DNA of 50,106 bases from Clostridium polynesiense (GTDB lineage Bacteria > Bacillota > Clostridia > Clostridiales > Clostridiaceae). Position numbers and translations under genes: made by a program. The notes below the pieces were generated by a model, which worked only from the letters and a program-made list of their open reading frames with translations, did not search any database and was not told the DNA's origin. Where the stretch lies: positions 1 to 50,106 of the forward strand of contig NZ_CCXI01000113.1 of assembly GCF_000820705.1 (NCBI RefSeq), read 5' to 3'. Of this stretch, positions 1 through 8,156 are shown piece after piece. Each line of letters begins with the position of its first letter. Position 1 is the stretch's first letter.

Positions 1-1101
1 AATTTTCTTTAAATACTTTTCTTTAAGGTCATCTTCAATAGGCTCAACGTTTGCTACAACATAATCTATCACTCCGCTGCCTATATGTGAGTATATGGTC
101 TTTACGTGATCTGCCACGGTAAAATTATCAGTTTCGCCGGGCTGAGTCATAATGTTAGACACATAAATCCTGATAGCCTTAGTTCTTTTCACAGCATTGG
201 CTATATCCTTTACCAGAAGATTAGGAAGAACAGAAGTATATAAGCTTCCTGGACCCATTATTATGGCATCTGCATCATATATTGCCTCTAAAGCATCAGG
301 AAGTGCCTGTGCATTTTCAGGCTCTATCATAAGCCTCTTAATGCTTGACTTTTGCTCTAATGCCTCTTCAGGTATAACAGATTCACCTTCCACTATACTT
401 CCGTTGCTAAGCTCTGCTTTAAGCTTCATATCATCCAGGGTTACCGGAAGAACCTTGCCTGTAACCGCCAATACAGAGCTCATCTTCTGTACCGCATCCT
501 CAAAATTATCTGATATGCCATCCATAGCAGCTAAAAAGAGGTTACCAAAACTTTGATTTTTAAGTCTTCCATCTTTAAATCTATACTGAAGCAGCTCCTC
601 CATAAGGGGCTCTGTATCAGCAAGGGCTAAAATACAGTTTCTTATATCTCCCGGTGCAAGCATTCCCAAATCTTCTCGAAGGTCTCCTGAACCTCCTCCG
701 TCATCAGCTACGGTAACAATAGCAGTTACATTAGAGGTATAATATTTTAAACCTCTAAGCATTGTGGATAGCCCTGTTCCTCCGCCGATAACCACAATTC
801 TTGGTCCTTTAACTAAAAGCCTTTTTTCATAAATAAGATTTTCAATCTTTTTATTATCAAAGGATACCTTCAAGTACCCTTTATTAATAAGGGCTACAAT
901 AGACTTCATACCTTCTGTAACGGATATATACAGTATAAAAAAACCTGATGCATTTAAGAATAACCAAAAAAGCTTATAGTTTAAAGTGTACCACTTATGA
1001 ATTACAAATTCATTTATTCCAAATCCAATAAGCAGTATTCCCAACAAGGCAAATAATATCCATCTTTTAATTTTTATTCCCGGCCTGAGCCATTCCCACA
1101 T
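1..1101 (-). CDS. yvcK: YvcK/CofD-family gluconeogenesis factor (3' end beyond window)
   Basis: Read on the minus strand from ATG at 1101, this frame is open for 367 codons to the window edge, so the C-terminus is missing. The N-terminus (MWEWLRPGIKIKRW) is followed by two hydrophobic segments within about the first 75 residues, as in the long membrane-anchored clostridial form. Then come VVIGGGTGLSTMLRGLK and VADDGGGSGDLR, the nucleotide/2-phospholactate-transferase-like signatures of the family, and later IIMGPGSLYTSVLPNLL. In Bacillus, YvcK is needed on gluconeogenic carbon sources and affects cell-wall synthesis and PBP1 positioning; it binds UDP-sugars. The start lies two bases after the rapZ stop (TGAGGATG), so the two are translationally coupled. 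The usual next gene, whiA, would lie outside the window. Confidence 0.93.
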   Translation of the reverse strand, partial: MWEWLRPGIKIKRWILFALLGILLIGFGINEFVIHKWYTLNYKLFWLFLNASGFFILYISVTEGMKSIVALINKGYLKVSFDNKKIENLIYEKRLLVKGPRIVVIGGGTGLSTMLRGLKYYTSNVTAIVTVADDGGGSGDLREDLGMLAPGDIRNCILALADTEPLMEELLQYRFKDGRLKNQSFGNLFLAAMDGISDNFEDAVQKMSSVLAVTGKVLPVTLDDMKLKAELSNGSIVEGESVIPEEALEQKSSIKRLMIEPENAQALPDALEAIYDADAIIMGPGSLYTSVLPNLLVKDIANAVKRTKAIRIYVSNIMTQPGETDNFTVADHVKTIYSHIGSGVIDYVVANVEPIEDDLKEKYLKKI

Positions 1102-1103
1102 CC

Positions 1104-1988
1104 TCATAGCTTAGAAGCACCTCTATTCACATCTTCGTTTATATCTCTGTGTTCTATGTTTGCTTTGTAGTTATTTTTTATGAGGTTTTCATATAAAGCA
1201 TTTGCTATGGCAACGGATCTGTGTCTTCCGCCGGTACAGCCTATAGCAACTATGAGCTGTCTCTTTCCCTCTCTGGTATAATTAGGAATAAGGAAATTCA
1301 GCATGTCGATAATTCTCTCCATAAAACCTTGAGTTTCTTCATGTTCCATAACATATTTTCTAACCGGTTCCTCCATACCTGAAAACTTTTTAAGCTCAGG
1401 TATATAAAAAGGATTTTGTATAAACCTTACATCAAATACCAAGTCAGCATCTACAGGTATTCCGTATTTAAAACCAAAAGAAAGCACCGTTACCGATAAA
1501 TGTCTATCTATCTTACTGTTATCTCCGTATAAAGAGGTTATTTTTTCCCTTAAATCCCTAATGGCAAATTTTGAGGTATCCACAATGGTGTCTGCCCTGT
1601 CTCTAACCTCTCTGAGTCTGTTTCTTTCATTAGTGATTCCTGTAATAATCCTTCCATCCGGTGCCAAAGGATGCCTTCTTCTTGTTTCTTTAAATCTCTT
1701 TACCAACACCTCATCGGAAGCATCTAAGAATAAAATTTCATATTTAAATTCATGATCCTTTAAATAATTCAAGCTTTGAAAAAGGCTGTCAAAGAATGTT
1801 CCTCCTCTTATATCAATTACCAAAGCTATCTTTTCAATTTTGCCTTCACTTTGTACACAGGCTTCTGCAAACTTAGGTATCAACGTAGGGGGAAGGTTAT
1901 CTACACAGAAATATCCTAGATCCTCTAAGCTTCTGGTGGCTTCCGTCTTACCTGCTCCGGATAACCCTGTCACAATTATAAATCTCAT
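1104..1988 (-). CDS. rapZ: RapZ-family nucleotide-binding protein (RNase adapter homologue)
   Basis: 294 residues, the full length of the RapZ/YvcJ family. The P-loop [19 protein letters not shown] lies at residues 8–26, followed by the conserved CVDNLPP. The C-terminal half carries [17 protein letters not shown], the RapZ C-terminal-domain signature. In E. coli RapZ guides RNase E to the small RNA GlmZ and senses glucosamine-6-phosphate. In Firmicutes YvcJ hydrolyses nucleotides and its RNA role is not established, so the adapter function is only inferred here. The start is ATG with AGGAGGAGG about 7 bases upstream. It is followed immediately by yvcK, the standard rapZ–yvcK pair. Confidence 0.95.
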   Translation of the reverse strand: MRFIIVTGLSGAGKTEATRSLEDLGYFCVDNLPPTLIPKFAEACVQSEGKIEKIALVIDIRGGTFFDSLFQSLNYLKDHEFKYEILFLDASDEVLVKRFKETRRRHPLAPDGRIITGITNERNRLREVRDRADTIVDTSKFAIRDLREKITSLYGDNSKIDRHLSVTVLSFGFKYGIPVDADLVFDVRFIQNPFYIPELKKFSGMEEPVRKYVMEHEETQGFMERIIDMLNFLIPNYTREGKRQLIVAIGCTGGRHRSVAIANALYENLIKNNYKANIEHRDINEDVNRGASKL

Positions 1989-2188
1989 TTAATTCCTCCT
2001 CCTGTTTATATCAAGTGATTATAAGCCTTCACCAATATATATTTCACATACATTATTATTATAATCTATTAATGAATAATATACAGTATTTTCTCTGAAG
2101 GTTAAAGGATTTGTTTATAGATTATTTGTAATTTACAGGCTTTGATTCCTTTAAACATTATTAAAAGCTTTAAAGAGATTTTTATATA

Positions 2189-3478
2189 TTATGGCATTAT
2201 CCTGGTTCTGTCTCTTGGAAGCAGCGAGGCTTCTCTTACATTCTTCAACCCCAAAAGCTGAGAGGTAAGCCTTTCAAGTCCGATAGCAAGACCTCCATGA
2301 GGCGGAACTCCATATTTAAATATTTCAGTATAGTAATTGAAATCTTCAGGCTTCAATCCCTTCTTTATCATGCTTTCTACAAGCATTGAGTAGTCATGAA
2401 TCCTCTGTCCTCCTGTAGTAATTTCAAGTCCTCTGAATAATAAGTCGAAGGAATGAGTGCTTTCCTCCCCCTGAGGCATAGTATACATAGGCCGTTTTTT
2501 ACTGGGGTAATGGGTTAAAAATAAGAATTCAGAAGAAAATTTCTCTCTTGCATATTGAGAAATCAGCTTTTCTCCCTCAGGATCTAAATCTCCATCTAAA
2601 TGCTCTTTTCCATACTTGTTTTTAAGTATATTCAAGGCTTCCTTAAGAGGCATAAAAGGAATTTTTTCCGGAACCTTTGGAACTGACACCCCTAATATAT
2701 CTAAATATTCTTTCCCCTCCTTTTTAAGCTTTTTAAATATATACCTTAAAAGCTTTTCTTCAAGCTCCATAACCTCCCTTTCATCTTCAATAAACCCCAT
2801 TTCTAAATCTAAACTTATATACTCATTAAGATGTCTGCTTGTATTATGCTCCTCCGCTCTATATACTGCAGCTATTTCAGAAACCCTTTCATAGCCTGCT
2901 GCCACAAGCATCTGTTTATAAAATTGAGGGCTTTGAGCTAAATATGCGGTGTTTTCAAAGTATTTAACAGGAAATATAGCAGTTCCTCCCTCTGCTCCTC
3001 CTCCCACTATTTTGGGAGTAAAAACCTGAGTAAAGCCTTCATTGGTTAGAAACTCCTGAAAGCCTTGAGCTATTAATGCTTGAACCTTAAATATGGAATT
3101 GTTTTTAATATGCCTTAAACTTAAAACTCTGTTGTTCAGTTGTGTTTCCAGATTTGCTTCAAGGCTATCCTTATTTATATCTAAAGGTAAATCTTCTGTT
3201 ACTCCCTGTATTATATCTAACTCTTCACCTTGAATCTCCACATTTCCATACTTGTTTTTTCCTTCTGCTGCCTTTCCGTATATGCTTACTACAGCTTCAT
3301 TTTTTATATTTTTAATATTAAAGCTGTCATTATCAAATATCACCTGCACAAATCCGGTTCTGTCTCTTATTATAAGAAAGCTCACCCTGCTGAGCTTTCT
3401 TATCCTGTGAACCCATCCCTTAATCAGTATTTTTTCGCCAATATAGCTTTCCAGGTCATTTATCAAAATTCTTTTCAT
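2189..3478 (-). CDS. aspS: archaeal-type aspartyl-tRNA synthetase, probably non-discriminating
   Basis: 429 residues, class IIb synthetase of the short archaeal type without the bacterial GAD insertion (the bacterial enzyme is about 590). An OB-fold anticodon domain occupies roughly residues 1–100 (GWVHRIRKL, LIIRDRTGFVQVIF). Motif 2 is YRAEEHNTSRHLNEY and motif 3 is GLAIGLERL, ending with PRDRTRIMP. The start at 3478 is chosen because AGGAGGGG lies directly upstream; an open frame continues upstream but runs through the T-box terminator. His24 in GWVH and Pro98 in DLPLD match residues reported for non-discriminating AspRS, which charges both tRNA-Asp and tRNA-Asn. If so, the product feeds GatCAB to make Asn-tRNA. 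Expression is controlled by the T-box leader upstream. Confidence 0.92.
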   Translation of the reverse strand: MKRILINDLESYIGEKILIKGWVHRIRKLSRVSFLIIRDRTGFVQVIFDNDSFNIKNIKNEAVVSIYGKAAEGKNKYGNVEIQGEELDIIQGVTEDLPLDINKDSLEANLETQLNNRVLSLRHIKNNSIFKVQALIAQGFQEFLTNEGFTQVFTPKIVGGGAEGGTAIFPVKYFENTAYLAQSPQFYKQMLVAAGYERVSEIAAVYRAEEHNTSRHLNEYISLDLEMGFIEDEREVMELEEKLLRYIFKKLKKEGKEYLDILGVSVPKVPEKIPFMPLKEALNILKNKYGKEHLDGDLDPEGEKLISQYAREKFSSEFLFLTHYPSKKRPMYTMPQGEESTHSFDLLFRGLEITTGGQRIHDYSMLVESMIKKGLKPEDFNYYTEIFKYGVPPHGGLAIGLERLTSQLLGLKNVREASLLPRDRTRIMP

Positions 3479-3489
3479 TCTTTCCCCTC

Positions 3490-3738
3490 CTTTTTTATAT
3501 AAAAAGAAACCCTCATTCCCAATGTAGGAATGAGGGTTTCTCACGGTGCCATCCTGCTTAACTGAATAATCAGCTCTCTTTAAGGCTTTAAGGGTGTCAT
3601 CCCTTCTGTACTACTGCTTCTTCATACAAAATTCTCTGAGATGTCTTTCGGCTAAATCCTGCTGTGAGTCTTACACCCTCTCTCACTCGCTTTAAGCAGC
3701 AATAAAACCTACTATTCTCTTCATAGAATAAATATTTA
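3490..3738 (-). promoter_or_regulatory. T-box leader of the aspS gene
   Basis: Read on the minus strand, the leader has a Stem I-like region with AGCGAG and GGGTGTAAG (the apical AG-bulge and distal-loop pattern). Next is an apparent specifier-loop segment GAAA-GAC-ATC, with GAC (Asp) at 3645–3643. The antiterminator bulge GGATGGCACCGTGA lies at about 3541–3554, followed by an intrinsic terminator. Uncharged tRNA binding the specifier and the T-box bulge would favour antitermination, so aspS is induced when its tRNA is poorly charged. The element was recognised by motif order and not by folding, so the specifier assignment is less certain than the T-box itself. Confidence 0.85.
3501..3540 (-). 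terminator. T-box terminator hairpin before aspS
   Basis: A perfect 14-bp stem (3506–3519 with 3527–3540) has a 7-base loop and is followed on the minus strand by five T. It sits between the T-box bulge and the aspS ribosome binding site, the expected position of the regulated terminator. Confidence 0.9.
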
Positions 3739-3744
3739 TAAATC

Positions 3745-3772
3745 ATTATACATTATATGCCAATAAAAGCAA
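3745..3772 (-). promoter_or_regulatory. promoter of the T-box–aspS unit
   Basis: Minus strand TTGCTT (3772–3767), 16-base spacer, TATAAT (3750–3745). Transcription would start near 3738, just before the T-box Stem I. The -35 is imperfect and the -10 is consensus. Confidence 0.6.
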
Positions 3773-3813
3773 GTATTTTATATATTATGTTATTTATTTT
3801 TACATCCTGCTTA

Positions 3814-4923
3814 TTATACTTGTAAAGCTCCCTCTAATGCTTTCAGGAATTTTTCATTTTGATATCTTGTTCCGATGGATATCCTTATCCAGCCAGGCAT
3901 GCCAAGAAGAAATCCCGGTCTTATTATTACACCATGCTTCAGTAGATAATCAAATATTTTCATGTCATCTCCATTAATATTCACCATTATAAAATTGGCG
4001 TTTGAATGAATATATGGAAGGTTCATATCTTTAAATGCATCAAATAAATATTCTTTTTCTTTTTTATTGCTCTCATGAACCAGTTTTAAATAATCATCAT
4101 CTTCAATGGCAGCTGCTGCAGCAGTTTGAGCAAAGAGATTTACATCAAAGGCATTTATAACCCTGTTAAAATACTGCACAAGTTCTCCATGAGCTATACC
4201 GTAGCCGCATCTTAAGGAAGCAAGTCCATATGCTTTTGAAAAAGTCCTCAATATAATCATATTTGGATACTCAGGAAGGAGCTTAATGGAATCAGGATAA
4301 TCTCCATCCGTTACATATTCATAATAAGCTTCATCCATGATTATATAAACACTTTCAGGGATACGCCCTAAAACCCTGTCCAATTCCTTTTGAGTAAACA
4401 TTCCCCCTGTAGGATTATTAGGATTACAAAACCATATTATTTTTGTTTTTGGAGTTATCCTGTCTACCATAGCCTCTATATCTAAAAAATTATCTTTAAG
4501 AGGAATCTTAACTACAGTACCGCCCATTAGTTTCGTATTATCCTCATATCTTGCAAAGGTCACTTCCCCCATTATAGATTCCTCTCCGGGATTTAATAAG
4601 GTCTGGCATATAACCCTGATTAAAGAATCCGAACCGGCTCCACAGAAAATCTGATTCTGCTCTACCTTCAACTTTTTTGCAATAGCTTTTTTAAGCTCAT
4701 AAGAGGATGCATCAGGATAAAGTGCAGACTCCTCAATAGTTTTCTTAAGTACTTCCTTCACCTTTGGAGAGCATCCTAAAGGATTTTCATTAGATGCCAG
4801 CTTTATTACTTCATCCAGTCCAAGATCCCTTTTAACTTCACTTATAGGCTTACCAGCAACATATTTCTCAATATTTAAAACCTCTGGTCTTATGGAATAA
4901 TCTCTTAATGTTCCTGTTGACAC
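3814..4923 (-). CDS. hisC: histidinol-phosphate aminotransferase
   Basis: 369 residues, class I/II PLP-dependent aminotransferase fold, full length for HisC. It converts imidazole-acetol phosphate and glutamate to histidinol phosphate. Visible motifs are ASNENPLGCSP near residue 40, WFCNPNNPTGG, MDEAYYEY, and the PLP-lysine segment RTFSKAYGLASLRCGYG. The start is GTG at 4923, preceded by AAGGGGGA; an ATG just upstream is in another frame and stops after seven codons. It stands alone with its own promoter and no other his genes nearby, so related roles (aromatic amino acid or cobalamin-type aminotransferases of the same fold) cannot be fully excluded. Confidence 0.88.
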   Translation of the reverse strand: MSTGTLRDYSIRPEVLNIEKYVAGKPISEVKRDLGLDEVIKLASNENPLGCSPKVKEVLKKTIEESALYPDASSYELKKAIAKKLKVEQNQIFCGAGSDSLIRVICQTLLNPGEESIMGEVTFARYEDNTKLMGGTVVKIPLKDNFLDIEAMVDRITPKTKIIWFCNPNNPTGGMFTQKELDRVLGRIPESVYIIMDEAYYEYVTDGDYPDSIKLLPEYPNMIILRTFSKAYGLASLRCGYGIAHGELVQYFNRVINAFDVNLFAQTAAAAAIEDDDYLKLVHESNKKEKEYLFDAFKDMNLPYIHSNANFIMVNINGDDMKIFDYLLKHGVIIRPGFLLGMPGWIRISIGTRYQNEKFLKALEGALQV

Positions 4924-4964
4924 TGCATATTCCCCCTTTATACATACAAATTCTTCCTACAGAA

Positions 4965-4993
4965 ATTGTAATATTTTTCTGAAATTTCCGCAA
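4965..4993 (-). promoter_or_regulatory. promoter of hisC
   Basis: Minus strand TTGCGG (4993–4988), 17-base spacer, TACAAT (4970–4965), located between the murB terminator and the hisC start. Confidence 0.5.
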
Positions 4994-5029
4994 GAATAAC
5001 TGCTAGCACTTTATCAGATTAAATCAAGC

Positions 5030-5071
5030 AAAAAAAGTGGAGGCAAAAATCCTTTCCGGATTTTTGCCTCC
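5030..5071 (-). terminator. intrinsic terminator of murB
   Basis: A 14-bp perfect stem (5039–5052 with 5058–5071) has a 5-base loop. On the minus strand it is followed after two bases by seven T. It lies about 90 bases downstream of the murB stop and separates murB from hisC. Confidence 0.9.
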
Positions 5072-5162
5072 GCTTTTATATGTAATTATAAATGGTCTTA
5101 TCCATGGTGAATATGTATAATTCAGAGTACATAAGACCATTTTAAAGTTTCATATTCTATTA

Positions 5163-6110
5163 TTATTGATTAGCAGCAAGTACATTGGATTCAGGAACAT
5201 CCTCACCAATTATCCTTACCTCTGGATGTAAATCTACGTCAAACATCTCTTTAACAGTTTTCTGAACATGCTCTATAAGGCATAATATGTCCTTTGCTGA
5301 AGCATTATTTTTATTTATTATAAATCCGGAGTGCTTTTCTGAAACTGATGCTCCTCCAAGGCAATAGCCTTTTAATCCTGCATCCTGAATGAGCTTGCCG
5401 GCATAATGACCTACAGGTCTCTTAAAGGTACTTCCTGCAGAGGGATATTCCAAAGGCTGTTTCTCTTCTCTTCTAGCGGTAAGCTCATCAATCCTGGCCT
5501 TTATATCCTCATATATACCTTTCCTAAGGTTAAATTTTGCTTCTAAAACCACATACCCCTTCTGCATCACTGCACTGGTTCTATATCCTAGTTCCAATTC
5601 TGAATTGTTTAGCTTCTTAACATTTCCATTTTCATCTATAACCGTAGCCTCGGTAATAACATTAACAAGTTCGCCGTCATAGGCTCCGGCATTCATAAAC
5701 ACCGCGCCTCCTACGCTTCCCGGTATACCGCAGGCAAACTCAAAACCAGTAAGGCTGTGCTTTAAAGCAGCAGATGAAACATCTGCCAGTAAAGCTCCGC
5801 TGTCTGCCGTGATTTCTTCCTCATTTACAGTTATTTTATTTAAATTTGACAGTTTTATAACTACTCCTCTTATTCCTCCATCTTTTACAAGGAGGTTAGA
5901 GCCATTTCCTATTATAATATAATTTATATTTTCAGCTTTACAAAGATTTACAACCCTCACCAGCTTTTCTTTTGTAGAAGGAGTAACCATTATATCTGCA
6001 GGTCCTCCAACCTTAAAATAAGTATGATCCCTCATTGGTACATCTAATGCCATTTCGTGTTCATCCAGTATATCCTTTAACTTTATGCTGAATTCTATTT
6101 TCTGATTCAT
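5163..6110 (-). CDS. murB: UDP-N-acetylenolpyruvoylglucosamine reductase
   Basis: 315 residues. MurB reduces UDP-GlcNAc-enolpyruvate to UDP-MurNAc with NADPH and FAD, the second committed step of peptidoglycan synthesis in the cytosol. The FAD-binding stretch [20 protein letters not shown] lies around residues 65–85, and [17 protein letters not shown] near 130–146 is characteristic. The catalytic serine lies in [11 protein letters not shown] and the C-terminal region has [17 protein letters not shown] and HPEVRIIGE. The start has GAGGAG 8 bases upstream. In many clostridia murB directly precedes rapZ–yvcK–whiA; here hisC and aspS lie between. Confidence 0.95.
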   Translation of the reverse strand: MNQKIEFSIKLKDILDEHEMALDVPMRDHTYFKVGGPADIMVTPSTKEKLVRVVNLCKAENINYIIIGNGSNLLVKDGGIRGVVIKLSNLNKITVNEEEITADSGALLADVSSAALKHSLTGFEFACGIPGSVGGAVFMNAGAYDGELVNVITEATVIDENGNVKKLNNSELELGYRTSAVMQKGYVVLEAKFNLRKGIYEDIKARIDELTARREEKQPLEYPSAGSTFKRPVGHYAGKLIQDAGLKGYCLGGASVSEKHSGFIINKNNASAKDILCLIEHVQKTVKEMFDVDLHPEVRIIGEDVPESNVLAANQ

Positions 6111-6160
6111 TATTTATCTCCTCGATTAAAATTAATTCTCCCTCGTTTTAAACAAAAATT

Positions 6161-6169
6161 ATTATACCA
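6161..6169 (-). promoter_or_regulatory. extended -10 promoter of murB
   Basis: Minus strand TGGTATAAT (6169–6161), about 50 bases before the murB start. No convincing -35 is visible; the TGn extension suggests an extended -10 promoter. Confidence 0.45.
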
Positions 6170-6259
6170 TAAAAAGCTGCCAATAGTATACAACACTAAT
6201 TAATGTTAAAAAACCCATAACCTTATGTTCAATATTTTGTAACTTTTTGGTGTTTCTTA

Positions 6260-8125
6260 TTACTTTTTGTCTTTAAAATATCTTTTTATGTTTTCTGCAG
6301 CCTTTTTATCTATGGAGGGTGTTGCTAAAAGCTCTTCCATAGATGCTTTTCTTATATTTTCTACGCTTCCAAACTTCATAAGAAGGTTTCTCCTTCTCTT
6401 TTCCCCTATAGAAGGAATATCTTCTAATATGGAATGAAGGGTTCTTTTATCCCTAAGGCTTCTATGATAGGTTATTGAAAATCTGTGGACCTCATCCTGT
6501 ATTCTTGTTATCATATGCATTACATTAGAATTTGGTGCTATGGCAAGCTCCACGCCATTAAATATCAGTCCCCTGGTTCTATGCCTGTCATCCTTCACCA
6601 TGCCGCATACAGGGATCTCTATATTCAACTCCCTTAGGACTTCAACGGCTACATTAACCTGACCTTTTCCACCATCCATCATAATCAAATCCGGAAAGTA
6701 GGAAAATTTACCTTTAGATAACTCCAGATTTCTTTCCTGAATAGATTTTATTTCTTCCAGACCATGGAGAAATCTTCTTTTTAGAATTTCCCTCATACTA
6801 TCATAATCGTTAGCTCCCTGGACACTCTTTATTTTGAACCTTCTGTAATCGCTGTTTTTAGCCTTGCCTTCTTCAAAGACTACCATGGTTCCCACAGAAT
6901 CCATCCCCTGAATATTGGAAATATCATAAGCCTCTATTCGTAAGGGAAGCTCCTCCAGCTGAAGTACTGCAGCCAGCTCTGTAAGGGATATTTTATTAAT
7001 TTCTTTATCCTGGAGAATCTTTGTTTTAAACTGCTCTAAGGTAATTTTCGCATTGCTTCTTACCATATTAAGCAGCTCCTTTTTTTCTCCTTTTTGAGGA
7101 ATTTTAATGAATACTCTGGAACCTTTTTTTGTGGTTAAATACTGCTCCATAAGTGTTAAATCAGCAACCTCCGGAACATATATATTTCTGGGAATAAGGG
7201 CAGTGCCTCCATAAAAGCTGCTTATAAAATCCTGAATAAGCTCTTCCTTATTCTCATCTGCAGTATTTTCAAAGGTAAAGTGCTCACGACCGTTAACCTT
7301 ACCTTCTCTTACGAAGAACACTTGTATACATGTATCCTTTTCGTCGCTGTAAAAATCAATAAAATCTTCATCCTCTGATCGAGAGGTAAATATTTTCTGT
7401 TTTTCAGCAATTGCCTCTACGGCAACTAGCTTATCTCTGTATTTAGCCGCAACTTCAAATTCTAAATTTTCCGCTGAAGCCTCCATTTTTTCTTTTAAGT
7501 CTTTAACTATGGAAGAATTTTTACCATGAAGGAGATCGATTATTGATTTGATCATTTCTCCATATTCCGCCTTGCTTATGTAAGCCGCACAGGGTGCCTT
7601 GCATTGATGAATATGATAATAAAGGCATGGTGTAGTTAATTCTCCACCTTCTATTATTACCCTTTTACAGGTTCTTAATGGAAATATTTTGTTTATCAGA
7701 TTTATGGTTTCATAAACCGCTGTACCATTTGTATATGGTCCAAAATACATATTTCCGTCCTTTGCATAATTCCTTGTTACAAACACCCTGGGAAAATCTT
7801 CATTGGTAGTAATCTTTATAAAAGGATAAAATTTATCATCCTTTAATAAAATATTGTATCGGGGCGAGTACTTTTTAATGAGATTTCCTTCTAAAATTAA
7901 AGCTTCCATCTCATTATCAGTAATAATATACTCAAATTCCGCAATATTTTTTACCATGGCTCTAACCTTTTCAGAATGGTTTTTAGAGCTTTGAAAATAC
8001 TGCCTTACCCTGTTTTTTAATATTTTTGCCTTTCCAACATAAATCACTTCACCCAGGGAATTTTTCATTATATAAACTCCCGGTTTGTCCGGCAATATCT
8101 TTAATTGATATTCAAAGTCAAATAT
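6260..8125 (-). CDS. uvrC: excinuclease ABC subunit C, with apparent AUA start
   Basis: UvrC makes both incisions in nucleotide excision repair after UvrAB loading. An N-terminal GIY-YIG domain is present (PGVYIMKNSLGEVIYVGKAK), then a UvrB-binding UVR motif (LEFEVAAKYRDKL), the RNase H-like endonuclease domain with EAYDISNIQGMDSVGTMV and MMDGGKGQVNVA, and C-terminal helix-hairpin-helix repeats (IPSIGEKRRRNLLMKFGS). The first conventional in-frame start codon is TTG at 8095, which would remove the conserved first ten residues (IFDFEYQLKI). The frame opens further upstream, where GGAGG (8138–8134) is 8 bases from an ATA codon at 8125 that aligns with the family's initiator Met. I place the start there: 621 residues. 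The gene is in the FHA–FtsW–PBP transcription direction. Confidence 0.88.
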   Translation of the reverse strand: MFDFEYQLKILPDKPGVYIMKNSLGEVIYVGKAKILKNRVRQYFQSSKNHSEKVRAMVKNIAEFEYIITDNEMEALILEGNLIKKYSPRYNILLKDDKFYPFIKITTNEDFPRVFVTRNYAKDGNMYFGPYTNGTAVYETINLINKIFPLRTCKRVIIEGGELTTPCLYYHIHQCKAPCAAYISKAEYGEMIKSIIDLLHGKNSSIVKDLKEKMEASAENLEFEVAAKYRDKLVAVEAIAEKQKIFTSRSEDEDFIDFYSDEKDTCIQVFFVREGKVNGREHFTFENTADENKEELIQDFISSFYGGTALIPRNIYVPEVADLTLMEQYLTTKKGSRVFIKIPQKGEKKELLNMVRSNAKITLEQFKTKILQDKEINKISLTELAAVLQLEELPLRIEAYDISNIQGMDSVGTMVVFEEGKAKNSDYRRFKIKSVQGANDYDSMREILKRRFLHGLEEIKSIQERNLELSKGKFSYFPDLIMMDGGKGQVNVAVEVLRELNIEIPVCGMVKDDRHRTRGLIFNGVELAIAPNSNVMHMITRIQDEVHRFSITYHRSLRDKRTLHSILEDIPSIGEKRRRNLLMKFGSVENIRKASMEELLATPSIDKKAAENIKRYFKDKK

Positions 8126-8156
8126 GATAATCCCCTCCGGCTTCTCTTTTGATTTT

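Noticed and set aside
197-556. 119-codon plus-strand frame
   Set aside because: It lies antisense to yvcK, whose minus-strand frame carries clear family motifs and is merely cut by the window edge.
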